Shown here: one piece after another, positions 1 to 8,227 of the stretch | Numbering within the stretch: the stretch's first letter is position 1 | How the letters are laid out: each line of letters starts with the position of its first letter | Assembly: GCF_040546025.1 (NCBI RefSeq) | Contig: NZ_JBEPNA010000012.1 | Location: forward strand, 37,080-101,079 | DNA from: Marisediminicola sp040546025 | Lineage (GTDB): Bacteria; Actinomycetota; Actinomycetes; Actinomycetales; Microbacteriaceae | Direction: 5' to 3' | Length of the DNA stretch: 64,000 nt | The notes under the pieces: generated by a model | Database searches by the model: none | Seen by the model: only the letters and a program-made list of their open reading frames with translations | What the model was told of the DNA's origin: nothing | Translations under genes and position numbers: made by a program

Positions 1-783
1 GATCGACAGGAGCACACCGTGGGCTCCGTCGATCGACGCCTCGAGCAGCGGAGAGGCAACGGCGAGCTCGGCCGCCTTGATGGCGCGGTCGGCGCCGCGA
101 GCGGAGCCGATGCCCATCAGCGCGGACCCGGCGCCCTGCATCACCGACTTCACGTCGGCGAAGTCGAGGTTGATCAGGCCCGGAGTCGTGATGAGGTCGG
201 TGATCCCCTGAACACCGGCGAGAAGCACCTGGTCGGCGGTCGCGAAGGCCTCGAGGAAGCTGATGCCGCGGTCACTGATCTCGAGGAGCCTGTCGTTCGG
301 CACGACGATGAGCGTGTCGACCTCGCTCTTGAGCGCCATCACACCGACTTCGGCCTGGGCCGCACGGCGCTTGCCCTCGAAGCCGAACGGGCGGGTCACG
401 ACACCGATCGTCAGAGCTCCGATGGACTTCGCGATGCGCGCGACGACGGGGGCGCCGCCGGTACCGGTCCCGCCACCCTCACCCGCGGTGACGAAGACCA
501 TGTCGGCGCCGGCGAGGGCCTCTTCGATCTCCTCAGCGTGGTCTTCCGCTGCGCGGCGTCCCACCTCCGGATCGGCACCCGCGCCGAGTCCGCGGGTCAA
601 CTCGCGGCCGACGTCGAGCTTGACGTCGGCGTCGCTCATCAACAGCGCTTGCGCGTCGGTGTTGATGGCAATGAATTCGACGCCGCGTAGGCCGAGTTCG
701 ATCATCCGGTTGACGGCATTCACGCCGCCGCCGCCGATCCCGACAACCTTGATAACGGCCAGGTAGTTTTGGTTTGAGCTCAC
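1..783 (-). CDS. ftsZ: Cell division protein FtsZ (partial, C-terminus outside window)
   Basis: FtsZ is the tubulin-like GTPase that polymerises into the cytokinetic ring at midcell. The first 261 codons are visible. The N-terminal nucleotide-binding motif GIGGGGVNAVNRMI follows a short lead. The tubulin signature GGGTGTGGAP lies near residues 101-112, and the NTD motif (INTDAQAL) and NDRLLEI are also present. The start is GTG at 783, chosen because GGAGG lies 6 nt upstream and the protein then begins close to the conserved core, as is usual in actinobacteria. It is the last dcw gene visible and is separated from ftsQ by 188 nt of AT-rich DNA, so it probably has its own promoter as well as cluster readthrough. 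The C-terminal tail that binds partners such as SepF or FtsW is off the window. Confidence 0.97.
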   Translation of the reverse strand, partial: MSSNQNYLAVIKVVGIGGGGVNAVNRMIELGLRGVEFIAINTDAQALLMSDADVKLDVGRELTRGLGAGADPEVGRRAAEDHAEEIEEALAGADMVFVTAGEGGGTGTGGAPVVARIAKSIGALTIGVVTRPFGFEGKRRAAQAEVGVMALKSEVDTLIVVPNDRLLEISDRGISFLEAFATADQVLLAGVQGITDLITTPGLINLDFADVKSVMQGAGSALMGIGSARGADRAIKAAELAVASPLLEASIDGAHGVLLSI

Positions 784-857
784 GTCAGGCCTCCGCTGAG
801 TACTTTCAACCTCTAGTAGAGGCTTAAAGTTATACTTGGTATAGCTATTTCTTGTTC
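784..857 (-). promoter_or_regulatory. AT-rich ftsZ upstream region with a 13-nt palindrome
   Basis: Between ftsQ and ftsZ the base composition drops sharply. On the minus strand several -10-like hexamers (TATACC, TATAAC) occur between 829 and 843, but no good -35 could be paired with them. The perfect odd palindrome CCTCTAGTAGAGG lies at 810-822, between these hexamers and the SD GGAGG, so it would be inside the 5' leader. Actinobacterial ftsZ genes commonly have several promoters in this gap (known from Streptomyces). Assignment of a specific promoter here is inference. Confidence 0.45.
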
Positions 858-971
858 CGAGGTTAAGTGGCAGCCCGCCGCGCGGTCCGCGAAAGGCCCG
901 CGTGTCGCAAACTCGCCGAGGAATTTGTGGGCCGGATGCGGCACTCCCCCGTTCCAGCAGGGATGGCGCGG

Positions 972-1910
972 TCAGCGGTAGGTGAGCTGACCCGGCGCGG
1001 AGACGTTGTACTCGACCACGTTCGGATAGTTCTGCGCGAGGGCGGCCGCAAGAATACGGGCCTTGATCGCCGAATCGTCGGCACTTCCCCAGATGATCTT
1101 CGCTCCACCGCCGGCAAGGGTCAGCTCCACGTCGTCGCGAGTGCCGGCGACGATCGTGTCGAGCTGGACTAGCACAGGCTGCGGCAGGGCGATCAGAACC
1201 TCGACCGCCGCGTCGAACGCCGCGCTGTCGGAACCCTCCCCGCCGATGTCAATGAGCGGAACGCCGGGTATGCGGGCCTGTGATTTCTCGATGACCACCC
1301 CGGCGGGGTCGACGAGGTCGAACCCGGATCCGGTGGCAAGCGACCCGACCGGCTCGCGCTCCACGATCTGGATGATGAGCGTGTGCGGAGGCACCGTCTC
1401 GGTCACGTAGCTGCGGACGAGGGGAAAGTCGCCGAGTTCCTCGGTGATCCGGTCGAAATCGATCAGGGCGAGCGGAGTGTCCAGCTGGCCGTCGACCGCC
1501 GCATGAAGATCATCCGGGTTCAGCCGCGAGGTGCCGTCGATCTGGATCGTCGTGAGCGCGAGCAGCGGCGAGTAGACCGCGACGGCGACGAGTGACGCCA
1601 TCGTCACGACGATACCCAGCGTGACGGCCCACGCCACACGGCGACGACGACTTCGACGGGTGAACCGCCGCACCTCGCTCTTCTCGAACCGGCGGCGTTG
1701 TCGCGCCGCGCGGCGCACCGCACGCCGCGAGGTGCGGTCCGAGTCTGCGGCTGGCACGGCATCCGGGGTGCGTGGGATGGTTCCAGGCTCGGTCGCCGGC
1801 GTGCTCTCCGGGATCATCTCCGGCGCAGGCGCTTTCGTCCGGCGCCGGGGCTTGGGCTCTGGGGGTGGGGCGACGACCTGGGGCCGGTCGAATCCCTCAG
1901 GGCGCTTCAT
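972..1910 (-). CDS. ftsQ: Cell division protein FtsQ (POTRA domain)
   Basis: FtsQ is a bitopic divisome protein that links the FtsL/FtsB-type scaffold to FtsW and FtsI. The protein (312 aa from ATG at 1910) has a long basic, Pro-rich cytoplasmic region, then a single membrane segment (VAWAVTLGIVVTMASLVAVA), then the POTRA start LALTTIQIDGTSRLNPDDL and a beta-rich extracytoplasmic domain ending VEYNVSAPGQLTYR. An ATG 36 nt further upstream is also open, but the 1910 start (MKRPEGF) overlaps murC by only 14 nt and is preferred. It lies between murC and ftsZ, the standard actinobacterial order. No strong SD is visible, so translation probably depends on coupling to murC. Confidence 0.9.
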   Translation of the reverse strand: MKRPEGFDRPQVVAPPPEPKPRRRTKAPAPEMIPESTPATEPGTIPRTPDAVPAADSDRTSRRAVRRAARQRRRFEKSEVRRFTRRSRRRRVAWAVTLGIVVTMASLVAVAVYSPLLALTTIQIDGTSRLNPDDLHAAVDGQLDTPLALIDFDRITEELGDFPLVRSYVTETVPPHTLIIQIVEREPVGSLATGSGFDLVDPAGVVIEKSQARIPGVPLIDIGGEGSDSAAFDAAVEVLIALPQPVLVQLDTIVAGTRDDVELTLAGGGAKIIWGSADDSAIKARILAAALAQNYPNVVEYNVSAPGQLTYR

Positions 1911-3312
1911 GCATCCGTGAGCGAGTCGCCGCCTCGAGCGCTGCAAGCAGCTGCGGAATGATGAGATAGATGTCGCCGCCGCCCATGGGGATCAGAAAGT
2001 CGCCCGGCCGCGCGACCTGGACGGCGCGCTCGATGGCGCTCTCCCAGTTGTCGACGTACTCACCGCTTCCCGGCACGCGGAGGCGCTCGGTGATGAGCGC
2101 CCCGGTCACGCCGGGTTCGGGATCCTGCCGCGCACCGTAGACGGGAACGACGATGGTGTGGTCGGAGAGGTCGTCGAAGACGTCGGCGAACTCCTGGGCG
2201 AGCATCCGGGTGCGGCTGTAGAGGTGCGGCTGGAAAATCGGGATCAGGCGGCCGTCGCCGACGACGCCTCGCGCCGCGGAGAGCGCCGCGCGGATCTCGG
2301 TCGGGTGGTGGGCGAAGTCGTCGTAGACACGCACCCCCGCCACGTCACCGCGCAGCTCGAAGCGGCGTTCGGTGCCGCCGAAGGTCGCGATCGCGTCGAG
2401 GCTCGCGCGCGGGTCGAAGCCGAGTCCGGTGAGCACGGCGAAAGCGCCGGCCGCGTTGAGGGCGTTGTGCAGCCCGGGTACGCGGAGCGTCGCCGGGTAG
2501 TCCTCGCCGAGATAGCGGATGCTGAACGACACGGTCTGCCGCGTGTCGAGGGAGTGCACCCGCACGTCGGCGGAGTCGACCTGGCCGAAGGTGACCACGC
2601 GGGAGCCAATTCTCGGCGTGATGTTCACGGCCCCGGGGTCATCGCTTGAGATCGCGACGAACTCCTTGGCCTGTCCGGCGAACGCGACGAAGGCGTCCTC
2701 AAAGGCCTCGAGCGACCCGAAGTGATCCAGATGGTCGGGGTCGACGTTGGTGATGAGCGACACCGCGGTGTCGTAGAGCAGGAAGGAGCCGTCGGACTCG
2801 TCCGCCTCGACGACGAAGAGGTCGTCGATGCCGGCCGCCGCGCTGACGCCGAGAGTGCGGATGACGCCGCCGTTGACGAAGCTCGGGCTCTGGCCGAGAG
2901 CGAGCATCGCCTCGATGATCATGCCGGTCGAGGTGGTCTTGCCGTGGGCGCCGGCGATGGCGACGAGCCGGCGGCCGCGCGTGAGCCAGGCCAGCGCGAC
3001 GGCGCGGTGCACCACGGGGAGGCCGCGATCGCGCGCGGCCACGTATTCGGGGTTGTCCTCGTTGATTGCTCCGGAGACGACGAGGGCGTCCGCCGCGCCG
3101 AGGTGTGCGGCATCGTGGCCGATCCCGATCTCGACGCCGCGCGCCCGAAGAGACTCGACGGCGTCGGTCGCCCGGATGTCGGAGCCGCTCACGGTGAAAC
3201 CGGCCGCGACGAAGAGGTGGGCGATGCCGCTCATCCCGGCTCCACCAATGCCGACGAAGTGCACGTGTCGCGGATTGTCGGGCAGGGACTGGGAGAAATC
3301 GGACTTGATCAC
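1897..3312 (-). CDS. murC: UDP-N-acetylmuramate--L-alanine ligase MurC
   Basis: MurC adds L-alanine to UDP-MurNAc with ATP, the first peptide step of peptidoglycan synthesis in the cytoplasm. The 471-aa length is normal for the family. The Rossmann-like UDP-binding motif HFVGIGGAGMSGIA is near residue 18. The ATP-binding P-loop GAHGKTTSTGM is near residue 121, followed by VVEADESDGSF, NVDPDHLDHFG and the C-terminal domain with YDDFAHHPTEI. The start is GTG at 3312. No SD is visible before it. Instead TAGCGT lies 7 nt upstream of the GTG and overlaps the murG stop, which suggests an internal leaderless promoter. The 3' end overlaps ftsQ by 14 nt. Confidence 0.96.
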   Translation of the reverse strand: MIKSDFSQSLPDNPRHVHFVGIGGAGMSGIAHLFVAAGFTVSGSDIRATDAVESLRARGVEIGIGHDAAHLGAADALVVSGAINEDNPEYVAARDRGLPVVHRAVALAWLTRGRRLVAIAGAHGKTTSTGMIIEAMLALGQSPSFVNGGVIRTLGVSAAAGIDDLFVVEADESDGSFLLYDTAVSLITNVDPDHLDHFGSLEAFEDAFVAFAGQAKEFVAISSDDPGAVNITPRIGSRVVTFGQVDSADVRVHSLDTRQTVSFSIRYLGEDYPATLRVPGLHNALNAAGAFAVLTGLGFDPRASLDAIATFGGTERRFELRGDVAGVRVYDDFAHHPTEIRAALSAARGVVGDGRLIPIFQPHLYSRTRMLAQEFADVFDDLSDHTIVVPVYGARQDPEPGVTGALITERLRVPGSGEYVDNWESAIERAVQVARPGDFLIPMGGGDIYLIIPQLLAALEAATRSRMHEAP

Positions 3313-3325
3313 GACCGCTACGCTA
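3310..3325 (-). promoter_or_regulatory. Candidate internal leaderless promoter of murC
   Basis: On the minus strand the hexamer TAGCGT (3320-3325) is followed by 7 nt and then the murC GTG (3312-3310). The region lacks an SD sequence. The same TAGCGT-N7-start arrangement occurs before the gene at 36231. No convincing -35 was found, which is common for actinobacterial promoters. It would let murC, ftsQ and ftsZ be transcribed apart from the upstream dcw genes. This is inference from spacing only. Confidence 0.4.
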
Positions 3326-4400
3326 CCCGCCCCGGGGTGGCCTCATCGATGAGAGCCACGACGCGGTCCGTGCCGTCCCTGACGCCGATCGCGGCCGCGC
3401 TGGCAGCCATCGCGGCGAGGGCGGCGCGGTCCACGAGGAGCGGCACGAGGGCATCCGCGATCCATTCCGGCGTGAACTGCGCGTTGTCGACCATGACGGC
3501 GGCGTGCGCAGTGACCGCCTCGCGGGCGTTCAAACGCTGCTCGCCGTTCCCGATCGCGAGCGGCACATAGACGGCGGGTATCGCGAGGGCAGAGAGTTCA
3601 CTCACGGTCGAAGACCCTGCGCGTGCGAGCACGAGGTCGGCGACGGCGAGGGCGAGGTCCATCCGGTCGCAATACGGGATCACGCGATACCCGGCCAACA
3701 CCGGGTAGTCGATCTCCGATCGCTGCCCGGTGATGTGCAGCACCTGCCACGCGGCGCCGATGACGAAGGGGATCGCCTCGGCGACGGTCTCGTTGATGCG
3801 ACGGGCCCCGAGCGAGCCACCTGTGACGACGAGCGTGAGTTTGCCGGGCGTGAGCCCGAAGGCGGCGTACGCCTCCTGCCGCACGGAGTGGCGCTCGAGG
3901 CGCTCGATCTCCGGGCGCAGCGGCATCCCCACGAACCGGGCACGGCGGAGCCCGGTGCCGCGGAAGGCGACCCCGACATGCCGGGTGAATGCCGCGCCGA
4001 GCCGATTCGCGAGTCCGGGCCGCGCATTGGCCTCGTGCACGACGATCGCCACCTTCTCGCGGCGTGCTGCGAGGTAGGCGGGTGCCGACACGTAGCCGCC
4101 GAATCCGACGACCACGTCCACGTCGTGCTCGCCGATCAGTTCGCGGATGTGGCCGACGACCCCGGCGAACCGGCGCGGGAACCGCAGAAGGGCCCCGCCG
4201 GGCCGGCGGGGGAACGGCAGCCGGTCAACGACGAGCAGCCGGAAGCCCCGCTCCGGCACGAGCCGCGCCTCGAGCCCCTCCGCCGTGCCGAGGACCAGGA
4301 TGTTCGCCTCGGGGTCACGTTCCCTGAGCCGATCGGCGACCGCGAGCAGCGGATTGACGTGGCCGGCGGTCCCGCCGCCGCAGAGGAGGTAGGTCGTCAC
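3318..4400 (-). CDS. murG: Undecaprenyldiphospho-muramoylpentapeptide beta-N-acetylglucosaminyltransferase MurG
   Basis: MurG transfers GlcNAc from UDP-GlcNAc to lipid I on the inner face of the membrane, giving lipid II. The protein is 360 aa, normal for MurG. It opens with the glycine-rich membrane/acceptor motif CGGGTAGHVNP (residues 7-17). Further motifs are VVGFGGYVSAPAYLAA, HEANARPGLANRL, VTGGSLGARRINE and the UDP-sugar site around LARAGSSTVSELSALAIPAVYVPL. The open frame extends much further upstream, but GTG at 4400 is the start because the homology begins there and its GTGA overlaps the ftsW stop by 4 nt. That arrangement fits translational coupling with the flippase-like polymerase gene before it. 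Confidence 0.96.
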   Translation of the reverse strand: MTTYLLCGGGTAGHVNPLLAVADRLRERDPEANILVLGTAEGLEARLVPERGFRLLVVDRLPFPRRPGGALLRFPRRFAGVVGHIRELIGEHDVDVVVGFGGYVSAPAYLAARREKVAIVVHEANARPGLANRLGAAFTRHVGVAFRGTGLRRARFVGMPLRPEIERLERHSVRQEAYAAFGLTPGKLTLVVTGGSLGARRINETVAEAIPFVIGAAWQVLHITGQRSEIDYPVLAGYRVIPYCDRMDLALAVADLVLARAGSSTVSELSALAIPAVYVPLAIGNGEQRLNAREAVTAHAAVMVDNAQFTPEWIADALVPLLVDRAALAAMAASAAAIGVRDGTDRVVALIDEATPGRVA

Positions 4401-5647
4401 CGTTCCGCCATTTGGCCGGGAGCCGGGGTCGTCGTGCGCGCGAACGAGAGTACGATCCCGATTCCGAAGAGGGTCGTGACGAGCGCGGAACCCCCTGATG
4501 AGAAGAGAGGCAGGGGTACGCCGAGCACCGGCAGCACACCGAGCACCACGGCGATGTTCACGAACGCCTGGCCGATGATCCAGACCATGACGGCGCTCAC
4601 CACGATTCGGGCGAACGGGTCGTTGCTCGCGCGGATGATTCGCACAAAGGTGACGCCCATGACGATGAAGAGCGCCAGCACGGTGCAGGCGCCGAGCAAG
4701 CCCAGCTCCTCGCCGATGATTGCGAAGATGAAGTCGTTGTCGGCCTCCGGCAACCACGACCACTTGGCCTTGGAGTTGCCGAGGCCGACGCCGAAGAACC
4801 CTCCGGCCGCGAGGGCCCACCAGCCGTGGACAGTCTGCCAGCAGAACGTCGCATAGTCGCTCGTCGACGCGCAGCCGTCAAGCCAGACGGCAATACGGTC
4901 GCTCCGAGAGTTGCTCGAGAATGCGACGAGCGGCCCGATCGTGGCCATGAGCACGATCGGGATCGCAAGGAACCGAAGCCTCACCCCGCCGAAGAATAAG
5001 GAGCCGAGAACAATGGACACGAGAATCATGGCCGTGCCGAGGTCTCCCCCGAACAGCACGAGCCCGATAGCTGCGCCCGCGACGGGCGCGATCGGGATGG
5101 CCACTTCACGCATCCTATGGAGCCGGTCCGCCTTGGTGGACAGCACGTAGGCGAGCCAGATCGCAAGGGCCACCTTGGTGATCTCGGAGGGCTGGAGCGT
5201 GAACGTGCCGAGGCGCAGCCAGTTCGTATTTCCGCCGATCGAGACCCCGAGCGGGGTCGCGACAACGAGAAGTTGCAGAATCAGGCCGATTGCCACGGCG
5301 ACGGCGGCCCACTTCTTCCAAAACGACGCCGGCATCCGCGACGCCACCAGCATGATCGGAACCCCGACGGCCGCGAACATTCCCTGCCTGAGGAATCCGG
5401 TGAAGAAGTCATTCGACTCGGTGAACGAGGTCACCGCCGACGAGGAGAGCACCATGACCAGGCCGAACACCACAAGGAAGAGCGTCGTGCCCAGGAGAAG
5501 GAAGAAGTTGCCCGTTTCGGCAGCGAAGAGCTTTTTCACCGCAACGATCGCCACGGCGCCCGACACTCCGGTCGGGGTGGGCAGCGGCGTGGCCGGCGCG
5601 CCGCTGTTACGACGCTGTCGCGGGCGACGGGGGATGCTCGTGGTCAT
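4397..5647 (-). CDS. ftsW: Peptidoglycan glycosyltransferase FtsW (SEDS family)
   Basis: FtsW is the SEDS-family glycan polymerase of the divisome and works with the transpeptidase FtsI. The 416-aa protein has about ten hydrophobic segments. The first is near FFLLLGTTLFLVVFGLVMVL, with the family motifs STNWLRLG-like (GGNTNWLRLGTFTLQPSEITK), VLFGGDLGTAMILV and a C-terminal VLPVLGVPLPLFSSGGSALV. The start is ATG at 5647 (MTTSIPRRPRQ), with GGAGG 8 nt upstream. It overlaps the murD 3' end by 41 nt. The cytoplasmic N-terminus is basic and Pro-rich. RodA is excluded by the dcw location. Confidence 0.95.
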   Translation of the reverse strand: MTTSIPRRPRQRRNSGAPATPLPTPTGVSGAVAIVAVKKLFAAETGNFFLLLGTTLFLVVFGLVMVLSSSAVTSFTESNDFFTGFLRQGMFAAVGVPIMLVASRMPASFWKKWAAVAVAIGLILQLLVVATPLGVSIGGNTNWLRLGTFTLQPSEITKVALAIWLAYVLSTKADRLHRMREVAIPIAPVAGAAIGLVLFGGDLGTAMILVSIVLGSLFFGGVRLRFLAIPIVLMATIGPLVAFSSNSRSDRIAVWLDGCASTSDYATFCWQTVHGWWALAAGGFFGVGLGNSKAKWSWLPEADNDFIFAIIGEELGLLGACTVLALFIVMGVTFVRIIRASNDPFARIVVSAVMVWIIGQAFVNIAVVLGVLPVLGVPLPLFSSGGSALVTTLFGIGIVLSFARTTTPAPGQMAER

Positions 5648-7124
5648 CCGGCCGGCCTCCCAACATCTCGTGAACTGCGGCGGCGAATTGCCGGCCACGA
5701 TCGGCGTAATCCGTGAATTGGTCCATGGATGCTGCGGCCGGTGCCAGGACTACGGCATCCCCCGGCCGGGCAGCTAAAGCCGACAGCCTCACAGCGGTCG
5801 ACATCACCTCTTTAGTGTCGGCCGTCTCGACCTCGAACACGGGGAGTTCTGGCGCGTGTCGCGCGAATGCCGCGAGCACCTCTGCACGTTCGGCCCCGAT
5901 CACCACTGCCGCGCGCAGCCTGTCGGCGTTCCGTGCCACGACGTCACCGATGTCGACCCCCTTCAGCAGGCCTCCGACGACCCAGACGACCGAGGCGAAG
6001 GCCCCGACCGCGGCATCGGCCGCGTGTGGATTCGTGGCCTTGGAGTCGTTGATCCAGCGCACCTCGGCATGGGTCGCGATCAGTTCGGTGCGGTGCTTGT
6101 CGAGGTGGAAGCCGAGGATCGCCTGCCGGATTGCCGACGCCGGGATTCGGTAGGACCGCGCGAGTGCGCTCGCGGCAAGCACGTTCGCGACCATGTGGGG
6201 CGCGCCGAGCCCGGCGGACTCGAGCTGGGCCAGTGTCGCCAGTTCGAGGGCGTTGCTGTGCCGGTCGTCGATGAAGGCGCGGTCGCACAGGATGTCCTCG
6301 ACGATACCGACGTCGCTCGGCCCCGGCAGGCCCAGCCCGAAGCCGATCGCACGGCATCCCTCGACGACGTCCGCGTGCTCGACCATCGTTCGAGTGGCGT
6401 CGTCGTCTCGGTTGTACACGCACGCCACGCGCGTGTTCTCGTACACCTTCGCCTTCGCCGCGGAATAGGCATCGGCGGACCCGTGCCAGTCGAGGTGGTC
6501 GGCCGCAATGTTGAGGCAGGCGCTCGAGTGGGCGGAGAGGGAGTGTGAGTAGTGCAGCTGGAAGCTCGACAGTTCGACGACGAGCGCGTCGAAACCGCCG
6601 GGATCGCGGATCGCGTCGAGCACGGGGACGCCGACGTTGCCGCACGCAACCACCCGCTTGCCGGCCGCGATCAGCATCGCCGTCGTCAGCTGCACCGTGG
6701 TGGTCTTGCCGTTGGTGCCGGTGACGGTGAACCACTCCGCCGGACGGTCGAGCTTGTCGCGCAGCCGCCAGGCGAGCTCGACGTCGCCCCAGATCGGCGT
6801 GGCGGAGCGCACCGCGGCAGAGACGATCGGATGCGAGGGGGCGAAGCCGGGCGAGACCACGATGAGCTCAGGGACGAAGCCGGCCACAAGGCTCGCCCCG
6901 ACCCGCGTGAGGTCGGCGACGACGAGTCGCGCGCCGATGACGTCGAGCAGGTCGGCACGCTCCTCGTCCGACCGGTCGGCGAACACGCAGACCTCGGCAC
7001 CGAGTTCGACAAGAGTATCGGCCACCGAGAACCCGGTAACGCCCAGACCGAGCACGGCGACGCGCAGCCCCGCCCAGTCGTCGTGCCAACTCCGGAGCGC
7101 GGCGACCTCCGAAGCCGACCTCAC
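5607..7124 (-). CDS. murD: UDP-N-acetylmuramoyl-L-alanine--D-glutamate ligase MurD
   Basis: MurD adds D-glutamate to UDP-MurNAc-L-Ala. The protein (505 aa) shows the N-terminal UDP-binding fold (VAVLGLGVTGFSVADTL), the ATP loop FTVTGTNGKTTTVQL, VVELSSFQLHYS, NIAADHLDWHGS and WINDSKATNPHAADAAVG in the C-terminal domain. Together these are diagnostic of MurD rather than the other Mur ligases. The frame is open for another 400 nt upstream. GTG at 7124 is chosen because GTGA overlaps the mraY stop by 4 nt. It is somewhat longer than the roughly 440-aa E. coli enzyme, as is common in actinobacteria. The end of the gene contains the ftsW SD and start. Confidence 0.96.
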   Translation of the reverse strand: MRSASEVAALRSWHDDWAGLRVAVLGLGVTGFSVADTLVELGAEVCVFADRSDEERADLLDVIGARLVVADLTRVGASLVAGFVPELIVVSPGFAPSHPIVSAAVRSATPIWGDVELAWRLRDKLDRPAEWFTVTGTNGKTTTVQLTTAMLIAAGKRVVACGNVGVPVLDAIRDPGGFDALVVELSSFQLHYSHSLSAHSSACLNIAADHLDWHGSADAYSAAKAKVYENTRVACVYNRDDDATRTMVEHADVVEGCRAIGFGLGLPGPSDVGIVEDILCDRAFIDDRHSNALELATLAQLESAGLGAPHMVANVLAASALARSYRIPASAIRQAILGFHLDKHRTELIATHAEVRWINDSKATNPHAADAAVGAFASVVWVVGGLLKGVDIGDVVARNADRLRAAVVIGAERAEVLAAFARHAPELPVFEVETADTKEVMSTAVRLSALAARPGDAVVLAPAAASMDQFTDYADRGRQFAAAVHEMLGGRPDDHEHPPSPATAS

Positions 7125-8227
7125 CGGTACAGCCACTCGGCGTAGAAGAGTCCGACCCCGGTCGCGACGAACAGTCCCGAGATGATCCAGAACCGCACCA
7201 CGATGGTCACCTCGGCCCAGCCCTTCATCTCGAAGTGGTGATGGAGGGGGCTCGCCTGCCAGATCCGTTTGCCCTTCGTGAGCTTGAAGTAGATGCGCTG
7301 CACGATCACCTGGCCGGTGGTCACCAGGAACAGCCCACCGATGAAGAGAAGCAGGAGCTCGGTGCGGGAGAGGATCGCGAGCGCGGCGAGGGCGCCCCCG
7401 ATCGCGAAGGAGCCCGTGTCGCCCATCATGATCTGGGCCGGCGAGGTGTTCCACCAGAGGAAGCCGATGAGCGAGCCGACGATCGCGGCGGCGATCGTCG
7501 CGAGGTCGAGGGGGTACGACACCTCGTAGCACTTGTAGAGATTGGGCGCGTCGACCCCGAGCACCGCGAGCTCGACGCAGGACTGCTGGAACTGCCAGAA
7601 TCCGATGATGACGTAGGAGCCGATCGCGAGCACCGCCGAGCCGGCAGCGAGGCCGTCGAGACCGTCCGTGAGGTTCACCGCGTTCGAGACGCTCGTCGTG
7701 ATGAGCACGATCCAGGCGACGAACAGGGTGACGCCAAGCCCGGTGCCGAAGATGACGACGAAGTCGATCGGCAGGTCGCGCACGAACGAGACGGCCGTCG
7801 AGGCCGGCGTCACTCCGTGCCGGTCGACGTAGTTGAGGGCGATGATCGCGAAGACGACGCCGACAATGACGGTGCCGAGGATCTTGAATGGTCCACTCAG
7901 CCCCGTGCTGTTACGGCGGCGGACCTTGAGGAAGTCGTCGATGAATCCGATGAAGCCGAGTCCCACCATCATCAGGATCACGAGCAGCCCGGCCCCGGAC
8001 GGCAGCTGCCGGCTGGCCAGCTGGCCGACCAAGTAGCCCACGATCGACGCCGTGATGAATACGATCCCGCCCATCGAGGGGGTTCCGCGCTTGAGAACGT
8101 GCGCGACGGGGGTGTCGGCGCGCACGAACTGGCCAAGGTTCAGCCTTCGGAACGCCCTCGCGAACAAGGGGGTGAGCAGCAGGGTGAAGATCATCGCGAC
8201 GCCGGCGGCGGTAAGGAGTGCGATCAC
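7121..8227 (-). CDS. mraY: Phospho-N-acetylmuramoyl-pentapeptide transferase MraY
   Basis: MraY moves phospho-MurNAc-pentapeptide from UDP onto undecaprenyl phosphate to make lipid I. It is an integral membrane enzyme, 368 aa here, with about ten transmembrane helices. The signatures are KRGTPSMGGIVF near the N-terminus, the acidic DDFLKVRRRNSTGLS, VNLTDGLDGLAAG, and the C-terminal histidine loop PLHHHFEMKGWAE. The start is GTG at 8227, with GTGA overlapping the murF stop. It lies between murF and murD, as is usual in dcw clusters. Confidence 0.97.
   Translation of the reverse strand: MIALLTAAGVAMIFTLLLTPLFARAFRRLNLGQFVRADTPVAHVLKRGTPSMGGIVFITASIVGYLVGQLASRQLPSGAGLLVILMMVGLGFIGFIDDFLKVRRRNSTGLSGPFKILGTVIVGVVFAIIALNYVDRHGVTPASTAVSFVRDLPIDFVVIFGTGLGVTLFVAWIVLITTSVSNAVNLTDGLDGLAAGSAVLAIGSYVIIGFWQFQQSCVELAVLGVDAPNLYKCYEVSYPLDLATIAAAIVGSLIGFLWWNTSPAQIMMGDTGSFAIGGALAALAILSRTELLLLFIGGLFLVTTGQVIVQRIYFKLTKGKRIWQASPLHHHFEMKGWAEVTIVVRFWIISGLFVATGVGLFYAEWLYR

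Noticed and set aside
4401..4820. N-terminal extension of MurG (open frame to 4820)
   Set aside because: The extension is antiparallel in composition to the ftsW coding frame and Arg/His-rich. MurG similarity starts at the GTG at 4400.
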